Below the pieces are notes generated by a model. It had not been told where the DNA came from. It did no database searches and was given only the letters and a program-made list of their open reading frames with translations. The translations under genes and the position numbers were made by a program. Of a stretch of DNA of 6,907 nucleotides, positions 1-5,543 are shown in pieces. Source of the DNA: an uncultured Bacillota bacterium (GTDB taxonomy: Bacteria > Bacillota_I > Bacilli_A > Izemoplasmatales > UBA1188). The stretch lies in contig CALCVH010000124.1 in the NCBI GenBank assembly GCA_937907585.1, positions 1 through 6,907 of the forward strand, written 5' to 3'. The first letter of the stretch is position 1, and each line of letters begins with the position of its first letter.

Positions 1-708
1 AATATATTAGATTGTCATTCTCATATGCTTCCTAAAATGGATGATGGTTCTAGTTCCACTAAAGAATCTATAGAAATGTTAAAGGAAAGTTACTCTCAAG
101 GAGTAACTGATGTAGTTCTAACATCTCATTTCTATCCTGTTGATGAAAAAATTGAAGATTTCTTAGAAAGAAGGGATGATTCACTAAAACACTTGTTATC
201 ATCAATAAAGGATATGGATGGTATTCCTAAATTACATTTAGGAGCTGAAGTAGCTTACTACTATGGGATTTCATCATCTTCTAAAATAAAAGAATGTTGT
301 TTTAAGGGATCTAATTATTTATTATTGGAAATGCCTTTTGAACGTTGGGATAATTCGATTGTTGATGATGTGATTAATTTAAAGAATAAATATTCATTAA
401 ATGTAATAATCGCTCACTTTGAAAGATTCTTACCATATAAAAATAAAAAACATATTAAAATTCTCTATCAAAACGGTTTTATTTTACAATCTAATTGTGA
501 ATTCTTTATAAGAAATGAAACAAGAAGAGAAGCGTTTAAATGGCTTAAATATATAGGATTATTAGGTACTGATTCTCATAATATGAATAAGAGAAGGCCA
601 AATATGAAAGAATGTCTAGATTTAATAAATATCAAGCATTCTGAATATTTAAACGCAATTACCGATAATTCTAATAAAGTTTTAGGTGAATTAGATAACT
701 ATTCATAA
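1..708 (+). CDS. CpsB/YwqE-type PHP-domain tyrosine-protein phosphatase, 5' end outside window
   Basis: This is a manganese-dependent phosphatase of the PHP superfamily, the type that in Gram-positive bacteria removes phosphate from tyrosine kinases controlling capsule or exopolysaccharide synthesis. The reading frame is open from base 1, so the true start lies just upstream and the Met at 25 is internal. Visible residues 4-16 (DCHSHMLPKMDDG) are the family's N-terminal metal motif. Further likely metal or active-site residues, in visible numbering, are His43 (TSHFYP), Glu83 (GAEV), Glu110 (EMPF), His139 (IAHFERF) and Asp191/His193 (GTDSHN). The 235 visible residues compare with about 240-255 for the family, so only a few residues are missing. 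No signal peptide or membrane segment is visible, which fits a cytoplasmic enzyme. No kinase or polysaccharide gene is in the window, so its substrate is unknown. Family assignment is firm; a role in capsule control is inference. Confidence 0.87.
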   Translation, partial: NILDCHSHMLPKMDDGSSSTKESIEMLKESYSQGVTDVVLTSHFYPVDEKIEDFLERRDDSLKHLLSSIKDMDGIPKLHLGAEVAYYYGISSSSKIKECCFKGSNYLLLEMPFERWDNSIVDDVINLKNKYSLNVIIAHFERFLPYKNKKHIKILYQNGFILQSNCEFFIRNETRREAFKWLKYIGLLGTDSHNMNKRRPNMKECLDLINIKHSEYLNAITDNSNKVLGELDNYS

Positions 709-726
709 AATATTTTATTTATCATT

Positions 727-732
727 TATAAT
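727..732 (+). promoter_or_regulatory. Candidate -10 element for the DUF2188 gene
   Basis: A perfect TATAAT lies 21 bases before the ATG at 754. No good -35 hexamer sits 16-18 bases upstream, where the sequence is the end of the phosphatase gene plus A/T-rich bases. This may be a weak promoter, or the gene may be read from upstream. In such A/T-rich DNA a single hexamer is weak evidence. Confidence 0.35.
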
Positions 733-753
733 ATAAGTAAGAGGAGAACATTT

Positions 754-957
754 ATGGCAAAAACAATTTATCATGTATCAAAAAGAGAAGAAGATGAAAG
801 AGAATGGAAAGTATTCATTCAAGGATCTTCAAAAGTAATCAAATTATTTAGAACACAAAAAGAAGCATTAGATTACGCCTTAAAGCTTTGTGAAAACAAA
901 GATGATGGAAGTACAGTAATGCTTCATGGTCTTGATGGAAAAATCAGAAAATATTAA
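754..957 (+). CDS. DUF2188 domain-containing small protein
   Basis: This 67-residue protein matches the small DUF2188 family: it opens with a YHVSKRE strand, has a central WKVFIQGSSKVIKLFRTQKEAL segment (W18, T34-Q35-K36-E37-A38), and ends with a HGLDGKIR motif (residues 58-65). These features (a His-Val start, an aromatic-led strand, a TQKEA helix and a C-terminal HGxDGxI strand) are the family pattern. The biochemical function of the family is unknown. It is short, soluble and has no membrane segment. An AGGAG ribosome binding site at 742-746 is seven bases from the ATG and decides the start. The gene follows the phosphatase after 45 bases and is closed by the strong hairpin terminator at 965-1014. 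It is transcribed toward the rha operon, and the two converge on that terminator. The family call is good; nothing in the neighbourhood reveals its job. Confidence 0.85.
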   Translation: MAKTIYHVSKREEDEREWKVFIQGSSKVIKLFRTQKEALDYALKLCENKDDGSTVMLHGLDGKIRKY

Positions 958-964
958 CACAAAT

Positions 965-1014
965 AAAAAAAACACTGAAGCAACCAATTATGGTGGAGCT
1001 TCAGTGTTTTTTTT
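965..1014. terminator. Bidirectional intrinsic terminator between the DUF2188 gene and rhaD
   Basis: A perfect 17-bp inverted repeat pairs 965-981 with 998-1014 around a 16-base loop. The core stem is CACTGAAGC/GCTTCAGTG, and the outer part is a run of eight A opposite a run of eight T. Each strand therefore yields a GC-containing stem followed by U8. It begins 7 bases after the DUF2188 stop on the plus strand and 4 bases after the rhaD TAG on the minus strand, so one element ends both convergent units. Confidence 0.95.
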
Positions 1015-1018
1015 GATC

Positions 1019-1837
1019 CTATATATCTAACCAACCTGGCTTGATTAAGTTTTCTAAGTTCCAGAATTTAGCTAAACTATATAATTGTTCATCAGTAATA
1101 GTATTTAGTATTTCTTTACCATTACATAAATTATAGATTTCACATGTTTTTTCTACAGTTTCAATTAATCCAAATGCTTCATCTAGAGTTTCACCACAAG
1201 CGAATACACCATGAATTGCCCAGATAACTACTCTATAATCTTTCATCTTTTCTGCGGTATCCATACCGATTTTTGGAGTTCCACATAATTCCCATGGCAA
1301 TACTCCTAATCCTTCTGGAAATACAACAATACACTCTGTATTTGTTCTCCAGATAGTTTTAGTAAATTCTTTTTCATCTAAAGAATGAGTAATTGTCATA
1401 GCGATAATGTTTGCTGGGTGACAATGCATAACTACTTTATTATTTGGATTTATTTTTCTTCTAGCGATATGGCTCATCAAGTGAGCTGGGAATTCGCTAG
1501 TGAATTTACCACCATCATTAAATCCCCATAATAGTTCTGCATTTTTTCCATCTTTAGATATTCTAACTATGCCTATATTTCTTTCTGGATCATATTCAAC
1601 ATTCTTAAAATATTTACCTGTACCTGTTACAACAAATACTTCTCCAGCTAGTTCAGTAGCGTCAAAGTTAATAGGTATAACTCTAATAACTTTAAAATCT
1701 AAATATTCTTTTAATTCATCTTTGTTTAGGATCATAGAAACATTTCCACCGTTTCTTTCATCATATCCTAATCTATACATATTAGATATATTTCTAATAT
1801 ATTCTTTAATAGGTGCGTAATCTAGTATATTCTTCAT
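1019..1837 (-). CDS. rhaD: Rhamnulose-1-phosphate aldolase
   Basis: This zinc-dependent class II aldolase cleaves L-rhamnulose 1-phosphate into dihydroxyacetone phosphate and L-lactaldehyde, the last dedicated step of phosphorylative L-rhamnose catabolism, in the cytoplasm. At 272 residues it is almost the length of the E. coli enzyme (274). Visible landmarks are the NGGN substrate loop at 29-32, the TGTGKYF phosphate-binding loop at 71-77, the probable catalytic Glu115 (SEFPAH), the zinc ligands His138 and His140 (MHCHPAN), and the third zinc ligand His209 (WAIHGVF). The positions fit E. coli Glu117, His141, His143 and His212 with small offsets. It is the last gene of the operon, 6 bases after rhaA. 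The ribosome binding site AAGGT overlaps the rhaA stop codon, which fixes this ATG. The bidirectional terminator follows the TAG immediately. A fuculose-phosphate aldolase is excluded by length and by the rhaB-rhaA neighbours. Confidence 0.96.
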   Translation of the reverse strand: MKNILDYAPIKEYIRNISNMYRLGYDERNGGNVSMILNKDELKEYLDFKVIRVIPINFDATELAGEVFVVTGTGKYFKNVEYDPERNIGIVRISKDGKNAELLWGFNDGGKFTSEFPAHLMSHIARRKINPNNKVVMHCHPANIIAMTITHSLDEKEFTKTIWRTNTECIVVFPEGLGVLPWELCGTPKIGMDTAEKMKDYRVVIWAIHGVFACGETLDEAFGLIETVEKTCEIYNLCNGKEILNTITDEQLYSLAKFWNLENLIKPGWLDI

Positions 1838-1843
1838 GATAAT

Positions 1844-1850
1844 CTACCTT
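1844..1850 (-). promoter_or_regulatory. rhaD ribosome binding site overlapping the rhaA stop
   Basis: On the minus strand the sequence AAGGTAG spans the final AGG codon and TAG stop of rhaA. It lies six bases before the rhaD ATG at 1837. Ribosomes finishing rhaA would land on the start signal of rhaD, which suggests translational coupling. Confidence 0.75.
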
Positions 1851-3073
1851 TTTAATAAAACTTCCTGTTCATATTTTCTAACTTCAGGCATGAAATCCTG
1901 AGGTTTATTTTCTCTTTTTAAGAATTCAGCCCAAACTTCACCCCAAGGCATAGTTTTGTATTCTTCAGAATAAACTAATAAATCAGTAAAGTTTCTATCA
2001 TCCTGCATCTTAATTAATTTTTCATTTGGTTGTAGTAATGCATATAATAAAGCTTTCTGCATGTTTCTAGTTCCTATTACCCAAGCGGCGATTCTATTGA
2101 TAGATGCGTCAAAGTAATCAAGACCAATAATAACTCTATCAGTAGCGTTATTTCTTACTATCTCTTTAGCGATTTCTACTAGCTCATCATTTAATACTAT
2201 CACATGGTCACTATCCCATCTAACTGGTCTTGAAACGTGTAGAGCGACTTTATCATTAAAACAAAGCAAGCTTGAAATCTTATCAGATACCTTTTCAGTT
2301 GGATGGAAATGTCCTGTATCTAATAAACAACATAAATCGTTTTTAGCTGCGTATAATTGATAGAATTCATTGTTTCCTACTGTATAAGATTCTAAACCTA
2401 TTCCAAATAATTTAGATTCAACTGAATCAATTAAATATTCTTTAGGATATTTAATAGAGTAGATTTCATCTAGTGATTCTTTTAGTCTCATTCTAGGATT
2501 TAATCTAGAGGCTGGAGTATCTTTTAATCCATCTGGAATCCATAAGTTACATAGGCATGGTGAATTTTGTTTTTTACCAATATATGCAGCAGTTTCTCTA
2601 GATGTTTTTCCATGGTTAATCCAATAGTCTCTAACCTTTTTATCTGGATGAGATAAAGTCATTCCTTCGCTTGCGAGTTTATGAGAGAAGAAGGTAGGAT
2701 TAAAATCTATTTTCACATCATTTTCTTTAGCGAATTCTAGCCATTTATCAAAGTATTCAGGCTTAACAAATTGTCTATCCATTTCTTCATCAGTAATGCC
2801 ATAAATTGCGTGTAAATTGATTCTTTTTGTTCCTGGAATCAAATCTAATGCGAATTTAAAATCACTCATTAATTCACTAGGTGTAGTAGCCTTACCAGGA
2901 TAATTACCAGTAGTTTGAATGCCACCTGTCGCTCCTAACTTATTTTCAAATCCATTAACATCGTCACCTTGCCAGCACTGAATGCTGATAGGTATAGTTT
3001 TTAATACTTTTAATGCTTGTTCAGTATCAATTCCAATCTTTGCGTATGCTTCTTTAGCTTCCTTGTAACTCAT
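1844..3073 (-). CDS. rhaA: L-rhamnose isomerase
   Basis: This cytoplasmic TIM-barrel isomerase converts L-rhamnose to L-rhamnulose using Mn2+. The 409 residues compare with about 419 in E. coli, the alignment offset being a constant 15. The expected metal ligands are all present: Glu219 (VESKLFGIG), Asp252 and His255 (LDTGHFHPTE), His279 (ALHVSRPVRWDSD), Asp287 and Asp289 in the same motif, and Asp319 (GLDYFDASINRIAAW). The N-terminus (IQCWQGDDVNGFE at 31-43) is also characteristic. Xylose-type isomerases do not carry this combination, so the call is secure. The ATG is three bases after the rhaB stop, and a strong GGAGG inside the last rhaB codons decides the start. The gene is the middle member of the rhaBAD operon and shares the promoter upstream of rhaB. 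No damage or frameshift is visible. Confidence 0.97.
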   Translation of the reverse strand: MSYKEAKEAYAKIGIDTEQALKVLKTIPISIQCWQGDDVNGFENKLGATGGIQTTGNYPGKATTPSELMSDFKFALDLIPGTKRINLHAIYGITDEEMDRQFVKPEYFDKWLEFAKENDVKIDFNPTFFSHKLASEGMTLSHPDKKVRDYWINHGKTSRETAAYIGKKQNSPCLCNLWIPDGLKDTPASRLNPRMRLKESLDEIYSIKYPKEYLIDSVESKLFGIGLESYTVGNNEFYQLYAAKNDLCCLLDTGHFHPTEKVSDKISSLLCFNDKVALHVSRPVRWDSDHVIVLNDELVEIAKEIVRNNATDRVIIGLDYFDASINRIAAWVIGTRNMQKALLYALLQPNEKLIKMQDDRNFTDLLVYSEEYKTMPWGEVWAEFLKRENKPQDFMPEVRKYEQEVLLKR

Positions 3074-3076
3074 TAA

Positions 3077-4375
3077 TTAATCCTCCATTTGTATTTTTAA
3101 ATTTCCTATCGCAGTAGCTTCAATAGGTAGTGCGATTACTTTTTTATTTGAAAAATCTTCAGTAAATTTATTTAATAGTTCGTTTTTAGCTCCACCACCA
3201 ACTATTACTATCTTATCTGATACTTTACCTATATTATTTTCAATTTCATTTACACTTCTAGCGTATTCTTTTGCTAGAGATAATAAAACTGATCTAGCTA
3301 AATCTTTTAAGTCTTTAGGTTCAGGACTATTTTCTTTTCTTATTACATTCTTTACCGCATCAGTCATATTTAATGGTGATAATAATTCACTATCATTTAT
3401 ATTAAATGTAACATTGTAGTTAGATTCATAAGCCATATCTTTTAATTTAACAGGAGTAGAATTATTCTCTTTAGCGATATTGTTTATAACCCACATTCCC
3501 ATTATATTTTTTAGATATCTAAATGTTCTTTTATATCCACCTTCATTAGTAAAGTTATTTAATCTTGATAATTCATCAGTGTGAGCTTTATTTTCTTTAA
3601 CACCTAATAAACTCCAAGTACCACTTGATATATAAGGAGAATCATAATCTATCGCATATACTGCGCTCGCAGTATCATGACTTAAACAAAGTTTAACAGG
3701 AATATTTCCACCAACTTCTTTAATAATATCTTCTTTGAAATTACCTACTAATTCTCCACCTTCATGAAGTTGTTTAAAGAGAATAGGATTATATCCTAAT
3801 TTATCTATTATTTCTTTATCATAATCTTTTGTATTAACGTTTATTAAACCAGTAGTAGAAGCCATTGTATATTCTTTCATCTTTACACCAGTTAATACAT
3901 AGTTAATATATTCTGGTATATGAAGAAAATCAGTAGCTTTATCTAATAATCCTTTTTCTTTATCATCATATAATTGATATATAGTATTAAATGTATTATA
4001 CGCAATTCCAGTTCTAGAATATAATTCTTCAAATGGAATAATATTATGAACTTTAGGTATTGTGTTTAATGTTCTATCATCTCTATATGCATAAGAAAGT
4101 CCAATAACGTTGTCATTATTTAATAAAATATAATCAACTCCCCATGTATCAATTGCGAGGCTTTCTATTTTATTAAATTTAGTTAACGCAACTTTAATAC
4201 CATTTTTAATCTCTTTTAAAAGATAATCCATATCCCAAAATAAATGATCATTAATGCGCTTAACTTCATTACTAAATCTATAAACTTCAATAGTGTTAAT
4301 AACACCATTTTCTTTATAACCAATAATATGTCTACCGCTAGATGCGCCAATATCAATTGCTAAATAGTATTTCAT
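3077..4375 (-). CDS. rhaB: Rhamnulokinase, with a shortened C-terminus
   Basis: This FGGY-family sugar kinase phosphorylates L-rhamnulose to L-rhamnulose 1-phosphate with ATP. The N-terminal AIDIGASSGR (residues 6-15) is the RhaB form of the first phosphate-binding motif. DTWGVDY (76-82), NEGG (277-280) and SHDTASAV (232-239), with Asp234 matching the E. coli catalytic Asp237, mark the substrate site. SSGTWSLLG (250-258), GGGAKNELL (393-401) and PIEATAIGN (417-425) form the C-domain nucleotide site. The protein has 432 residues against about 470-490 for typical members. The shortfall lies at the C-terminus, which stops eight residues after EATAIGN where relatives carry a further 40-60. No remnant is found, since rhaA begins at once. 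It is first in the operon, with GGAGA at 4383-4387 seven bases before the ATG and a promoter just upstream. Identity is firm; full activity is likely but not certain because of the truncation. Confidence 0.94.
   Translation of the reverse strand: MKYYLAIDIGASSGRHIIGYKENGVINTIEVYRFSNEVKRINDHLFWDMDYLLKEIKNGIKVALTKFNKIESLAIDTWGVDYILLNNDNVIGLSYAYRDDRTLNTIPKVHNIIPFEELYSRTGIAYNTFNTIYQLYDDKEKGLLDKATDFLHIPEYINYVLTGVKMKEYTMASTTGLINVNTKDYDKEIIDKLGYNPILFKQLHEGGELVGNFKEDIIKEVGGNIPVKLCLSHDTASAVYAIDYDSPYISSGTWSLLGVKENKAHTDELSRLNNFTNEGGYKRTFRYLKNIMGMWVINNIAKENNSTPVKLKDMAYESNYNVTFNINDSELLSPLNMTDAVKNVIRKENSPEPKDLKDLARSVLLSLAKEYARSVNEIENNIGKVSDKIVIVGGGAKNELLNKFTEDFSNKKVIALPIEATAIGNLKIQMED
3081..3088 (-). promoter_or_regulatory. 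rhaA ribosome binding site inside the end of rhaB
   Basis: The minus-strand sequence TGGAGGAT, eight bases before the rhaA ATG, encodes part of the last three sense codons of rhaB (Met-Glu-Asp). The rhaB TAA then leaves only three bases before the rhaA start. The arrangement suggests coupled translation, and it means the RhaB C-terminus is partly dictated by this signal. Confidence 0.8.
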
Positions 4376-4408
4376 GTATTAATCTCCATATGATTTTATT
4401 ACATCATT

Positions 4409-4437
4409 ATTATATAATGTATAAATGGATTAAACAA
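4409..4437 (-). promoter_or_regulatory. rhaBAD promoter
   Basis: On the minus strand TTGTTT (4437-4432) is followed after exactly 17 bases by a perfect TATAAT (4414-4409). The expected start of transcription is near 4402, giving a leader of about 26 bases to the rhaB ATG with its own ribosome binding site. The -35 departs from TTGACA at two positions, as is common for activator-dependent sugar operons. No CG dinucleotide occurs between 4376 and 4503, so no cre site is present. Confidence 0.8.
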
Positions 4438-4445
4438 GAACCCTA

Positions 4446-4466
4446 TTTGATTATAAAAGTATCAAA
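4446..4466. promoter_or_regulatory. Operator-like inverted repeat between the divergent promoters
   Basis: TTTGAT (4446-4451) and ATCAAA (4461-4466) form a perfect 6-bp inverted repeat with a 9-base spacer, 21 bp in all or two DNA turns. It fills most of the 31 bases between the two -35 elements, ending 2 bases before the regulator's -35 and starting 8 bases before the rhaBAD -35. This is where an AraC-type activator would sit. AraC proteins often bind direct repeats, although E. coli RhaR uses an inverted site. Assignment to the adjacent regulator is inference. Confidence 0.5.
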
Positions 4467-4468
4467 AA

Positions 4469-4497
4469 TTGACATATTATTATATATATGTTAATAT
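4469..4497 (+). promoter_or_regulatory. Promoter of the AraC-family regulator gene
   Basis: A perfect -35 TTGACA (4469-4474) is separated by exactly 17 bases from TAATAT (4492-4497). The predicted start of transcription falls at about 4503-4506, on or next to the ATG at 4504. The promoter therefore implies an mRNA with little or no leader. The spacer carries the inverted repeat at 4472-4491. Confidence 0.78.
4472..4491. repeat. Inverted repeat inside the regulator promoter
   Basis: ACATAT (4472-4477) and ATATGT (4486-4491) are perfect inverted arms around 8 A/T bases, overlapping the -35 and filling the spacer of the regulator promoter. A protein bound here would block RNA polymerase, so autorepression is possible. 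The stretch is nearly pure A/T, so chance occurrence is a real alternative. Confidence 0.35.
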
Positions 4498-4503
4498 TCA
4501 TGT

Positions 4504-5454
4504 ATGAATGAAGAATTTATAAAGAGATTATCTAAAATATCATTAGAAGAACAAGACATCTTAAATGGTGATAAGACTATAAAGAAGAGTTTTTATACTT
4601 CAAAAGATTCATTTAATATTGAAGGAAAAAAGCTTCTTTCATCATCAAATATTAATATAAAAGTTCATACTAGATTTATTGATTTCCCTTTACATTCTCA
4701 TGATTATTTAGAAATGATGTATGTAGTAAAAGGAAAAATAACTCATATAATTAATCATGAGGAAATCCATCTAGAAGAAGGAGATCTTCTAGTGATGAAT
4801 AAATACTTAGAACATTCGATTAAAAAAGCGGATATAAATGATATCGGAGTAAACTTTATTATTACAGATGAATTCTTGATCAATGTAATAGAAAAAATGG
4901 ATAAGGATTTGCTTCTCTATAAATTCATAGAAAACAATTTAAAGACCAATGGAAAAAGCGAGTATTTGTTATTTAGATTAAAGAATAAACTATCTATTCT
5001 AAATATACTTGATAATATAATTTATCTGATTGAAGAGAAGGATGATGAATATAAATTAGTACAGGAAACTACTAGATTATTATTCTCATATTTAAATATT
5101 TTTGATGATATTTTAATATCTGATTCAAGAAAAGAAACTAAAGAAGATAGCGAAAAGAAAATAATACTTAATTATATTAAAAAAAACATACGTTTTGCGA
5201 CTTTATATGAATTATCCAAACAGTTGAAATACTCTATAGAATATACTTCTAGAAAGGTTAAAAAGTTATTCGATAAGAACTTTAAGGAGTTATTAACAGA
5301 TGAAAGGATACTTCTCGCATCTAACCTACTAAAAACAACTAATCTAACAGTTATTGAGATAATAAATAAAGTTGGATATGAAAACAAATCATATTTCCAT
5401 AGAGAATTTAAAAAAAGATATGGTGAAACGCCTCATAAGTGGAGAAACCACTAA
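4504..5454 (+). CDS. AraC-family transcriptional regulator, probable activator of rhaBAD
   Basis: This 316-residue cytoplasmic DNA-binding protein has an N-terminal cupin sugar-binding domain (about residues 52-115: FPLHSHDYLEMMYVVKG, then LEEGDLLVMN) and a C-terminal AraC domain with two helix-turn-helices (about 222-316). The first helix pair is TLYELSKQLKYSIEYTSRK; the second carries the family signature at 281-313 with GYENKSYFHREFK and YGETPHKWR. The middle, about 120-215, is a helical linker. The gene is divergent from rhaB with 128 bases between them, so the simplest role is sensing L-rhamnose and activating the operon, like RhaS/RhaR. The inducer is inferred from position only. Residues 1-45 fit the usual start of this subfamily, and in-frame extension upstream is stopped by a TAA at 4492-4494, so this ATG is favoured. 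No ribosome binding site precedes it, and the promoter -10 ends six bases before it, which suggests leaderless translation. Confidence 0.9.
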   Translation: MNEEFIKRLSKISLEEQDILNGDKTIKKSFYTSKDSFNIEGKKLLSSSNINIKVHTRFIDFPLHSHDYLEMMYVVKGKITHIINHEEIHLEEGDLLVMNKYLEHSIKKADINDIGVNFIITDEFLINVIEKMDKDLLLYKFIENNLKTNGKSEYLLFRLKNKLSILNILDNIIYLIEEKDDEYKLVQETTRLLFSYLNIFDDILISDSRKETKEDSEKKIILNYIKKNIRFATLYELSKQLKYSIEYTSRKVKKLFDKNFKELLTDERILLASNLLKTTNLTVIEIINKVGYENKSYFHREFKKRYGETPHKWRNH

Positions 5455-5467
5455 TCTAAACAAAAAC

Positions 5468-5496
5468 TTTACAATATCATATTATTATGATATTAT
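5468..5496 (+). promoter_or_regulatory. Promoter of the fakA-like gene
   Basis: TTTACA (5468-5473) and TATTAT (5491-5496) are separated by exactly 17 bases, each one mismatch from consensus. Transcription would start near 5503-5505, giving a leader of about 40 bases that contains GGAG (5529-5532) and the cre site. It gives the gene its own transcription independent of the regulator gene upstream. Confidence 0.7.
5473..5494. repeat. 22-bp perfect palindrome in the fakA promoter spacer
   Basis: AATATCATA (5473-5481) pairs perfectly with TATGATATT (5486-5494) around a TTAT loop. It covers the whole spacer between -35 and -10, the usual place for a repressor operator. It could also form a weak RNA hairpin behind the regulator gene; flanking CAAAAAC (5461-5467) and GTTTTTG (5505-5511) extend that pairing imperfectly. 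With only one G-C pair in the inner stem and no proper U-tract it is a poor terminator. The operator reading is preferred but the protein is unknown. Confidence 0.5.
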
Positions 5497-5509
5497 TAAA
5501 AAGTGTTTT

Positions 5510-5523
5510 TGATAACGCTTACA
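5510..5523. promoter_or_regulatory. CcpA catabolite-responsive element (cre)
   Basis: TGATAACGCTTACA matches every fixed position of the cre consensus TGWNANCGNTNWCA. Its reverse complement TGTAAGCGTTATCA differs at one base from the classic Bacillus amyE operator TGTAAGCGTTAACA. It lies 13 bases past the -10, roughly +6 to +19 of the predicted transcript, a position where CcpA normally represses. Sequence match is seen directly; CcpA control of this gene is inference. Confidence 0.7.
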
Positions 5524-5543
5524 ATTACGGAGATTACCACATA

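Noticed and set aside
25..708. Met at base 25 as the start of the phosphatase gene
   Set aside because: The eight in-frame codons before it encode the conserved DCHSH metal-binding motif, so the gene begins upstream of the window.
1500..1820. 106-codon open frame on the plus strand inside rhaD
   Set aside because: It lies antisense to a well-supported enzyme gene, has a composition-driven hydrophobic/Ser/Pro sequence with no recognisable domain, and lacks a convincing ribosome binding site.
4471..4500. Tandem TA microsatellite around the regulator promoter
   Set aside because: The run of alternating T and A is short and interrupted; the promoter hexamers and inverted repeat explain it better.
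4376..4503. Riboswitch or cre site before rhaB
   Set aside because: The predicted rhaB leader is only about 26 bases, too short for a riboswitch, and the interval has no CG dinucleotide, which cre requires.
5172..5387. 71-codon open frame on the minus strand inside the AraC-family gene
   Set aside because: It is the antisense shadow of the conserved helix-turn-helix region; no family resemblance or start signal is seen.
5461..5511. Intrinsic terminator for the AraC-family gene
   Set aside because: The inner stem has one G-C pair and no U-tract follows it, and the same bases form a better promoter and operator for fakA. It might still contribute weakly.
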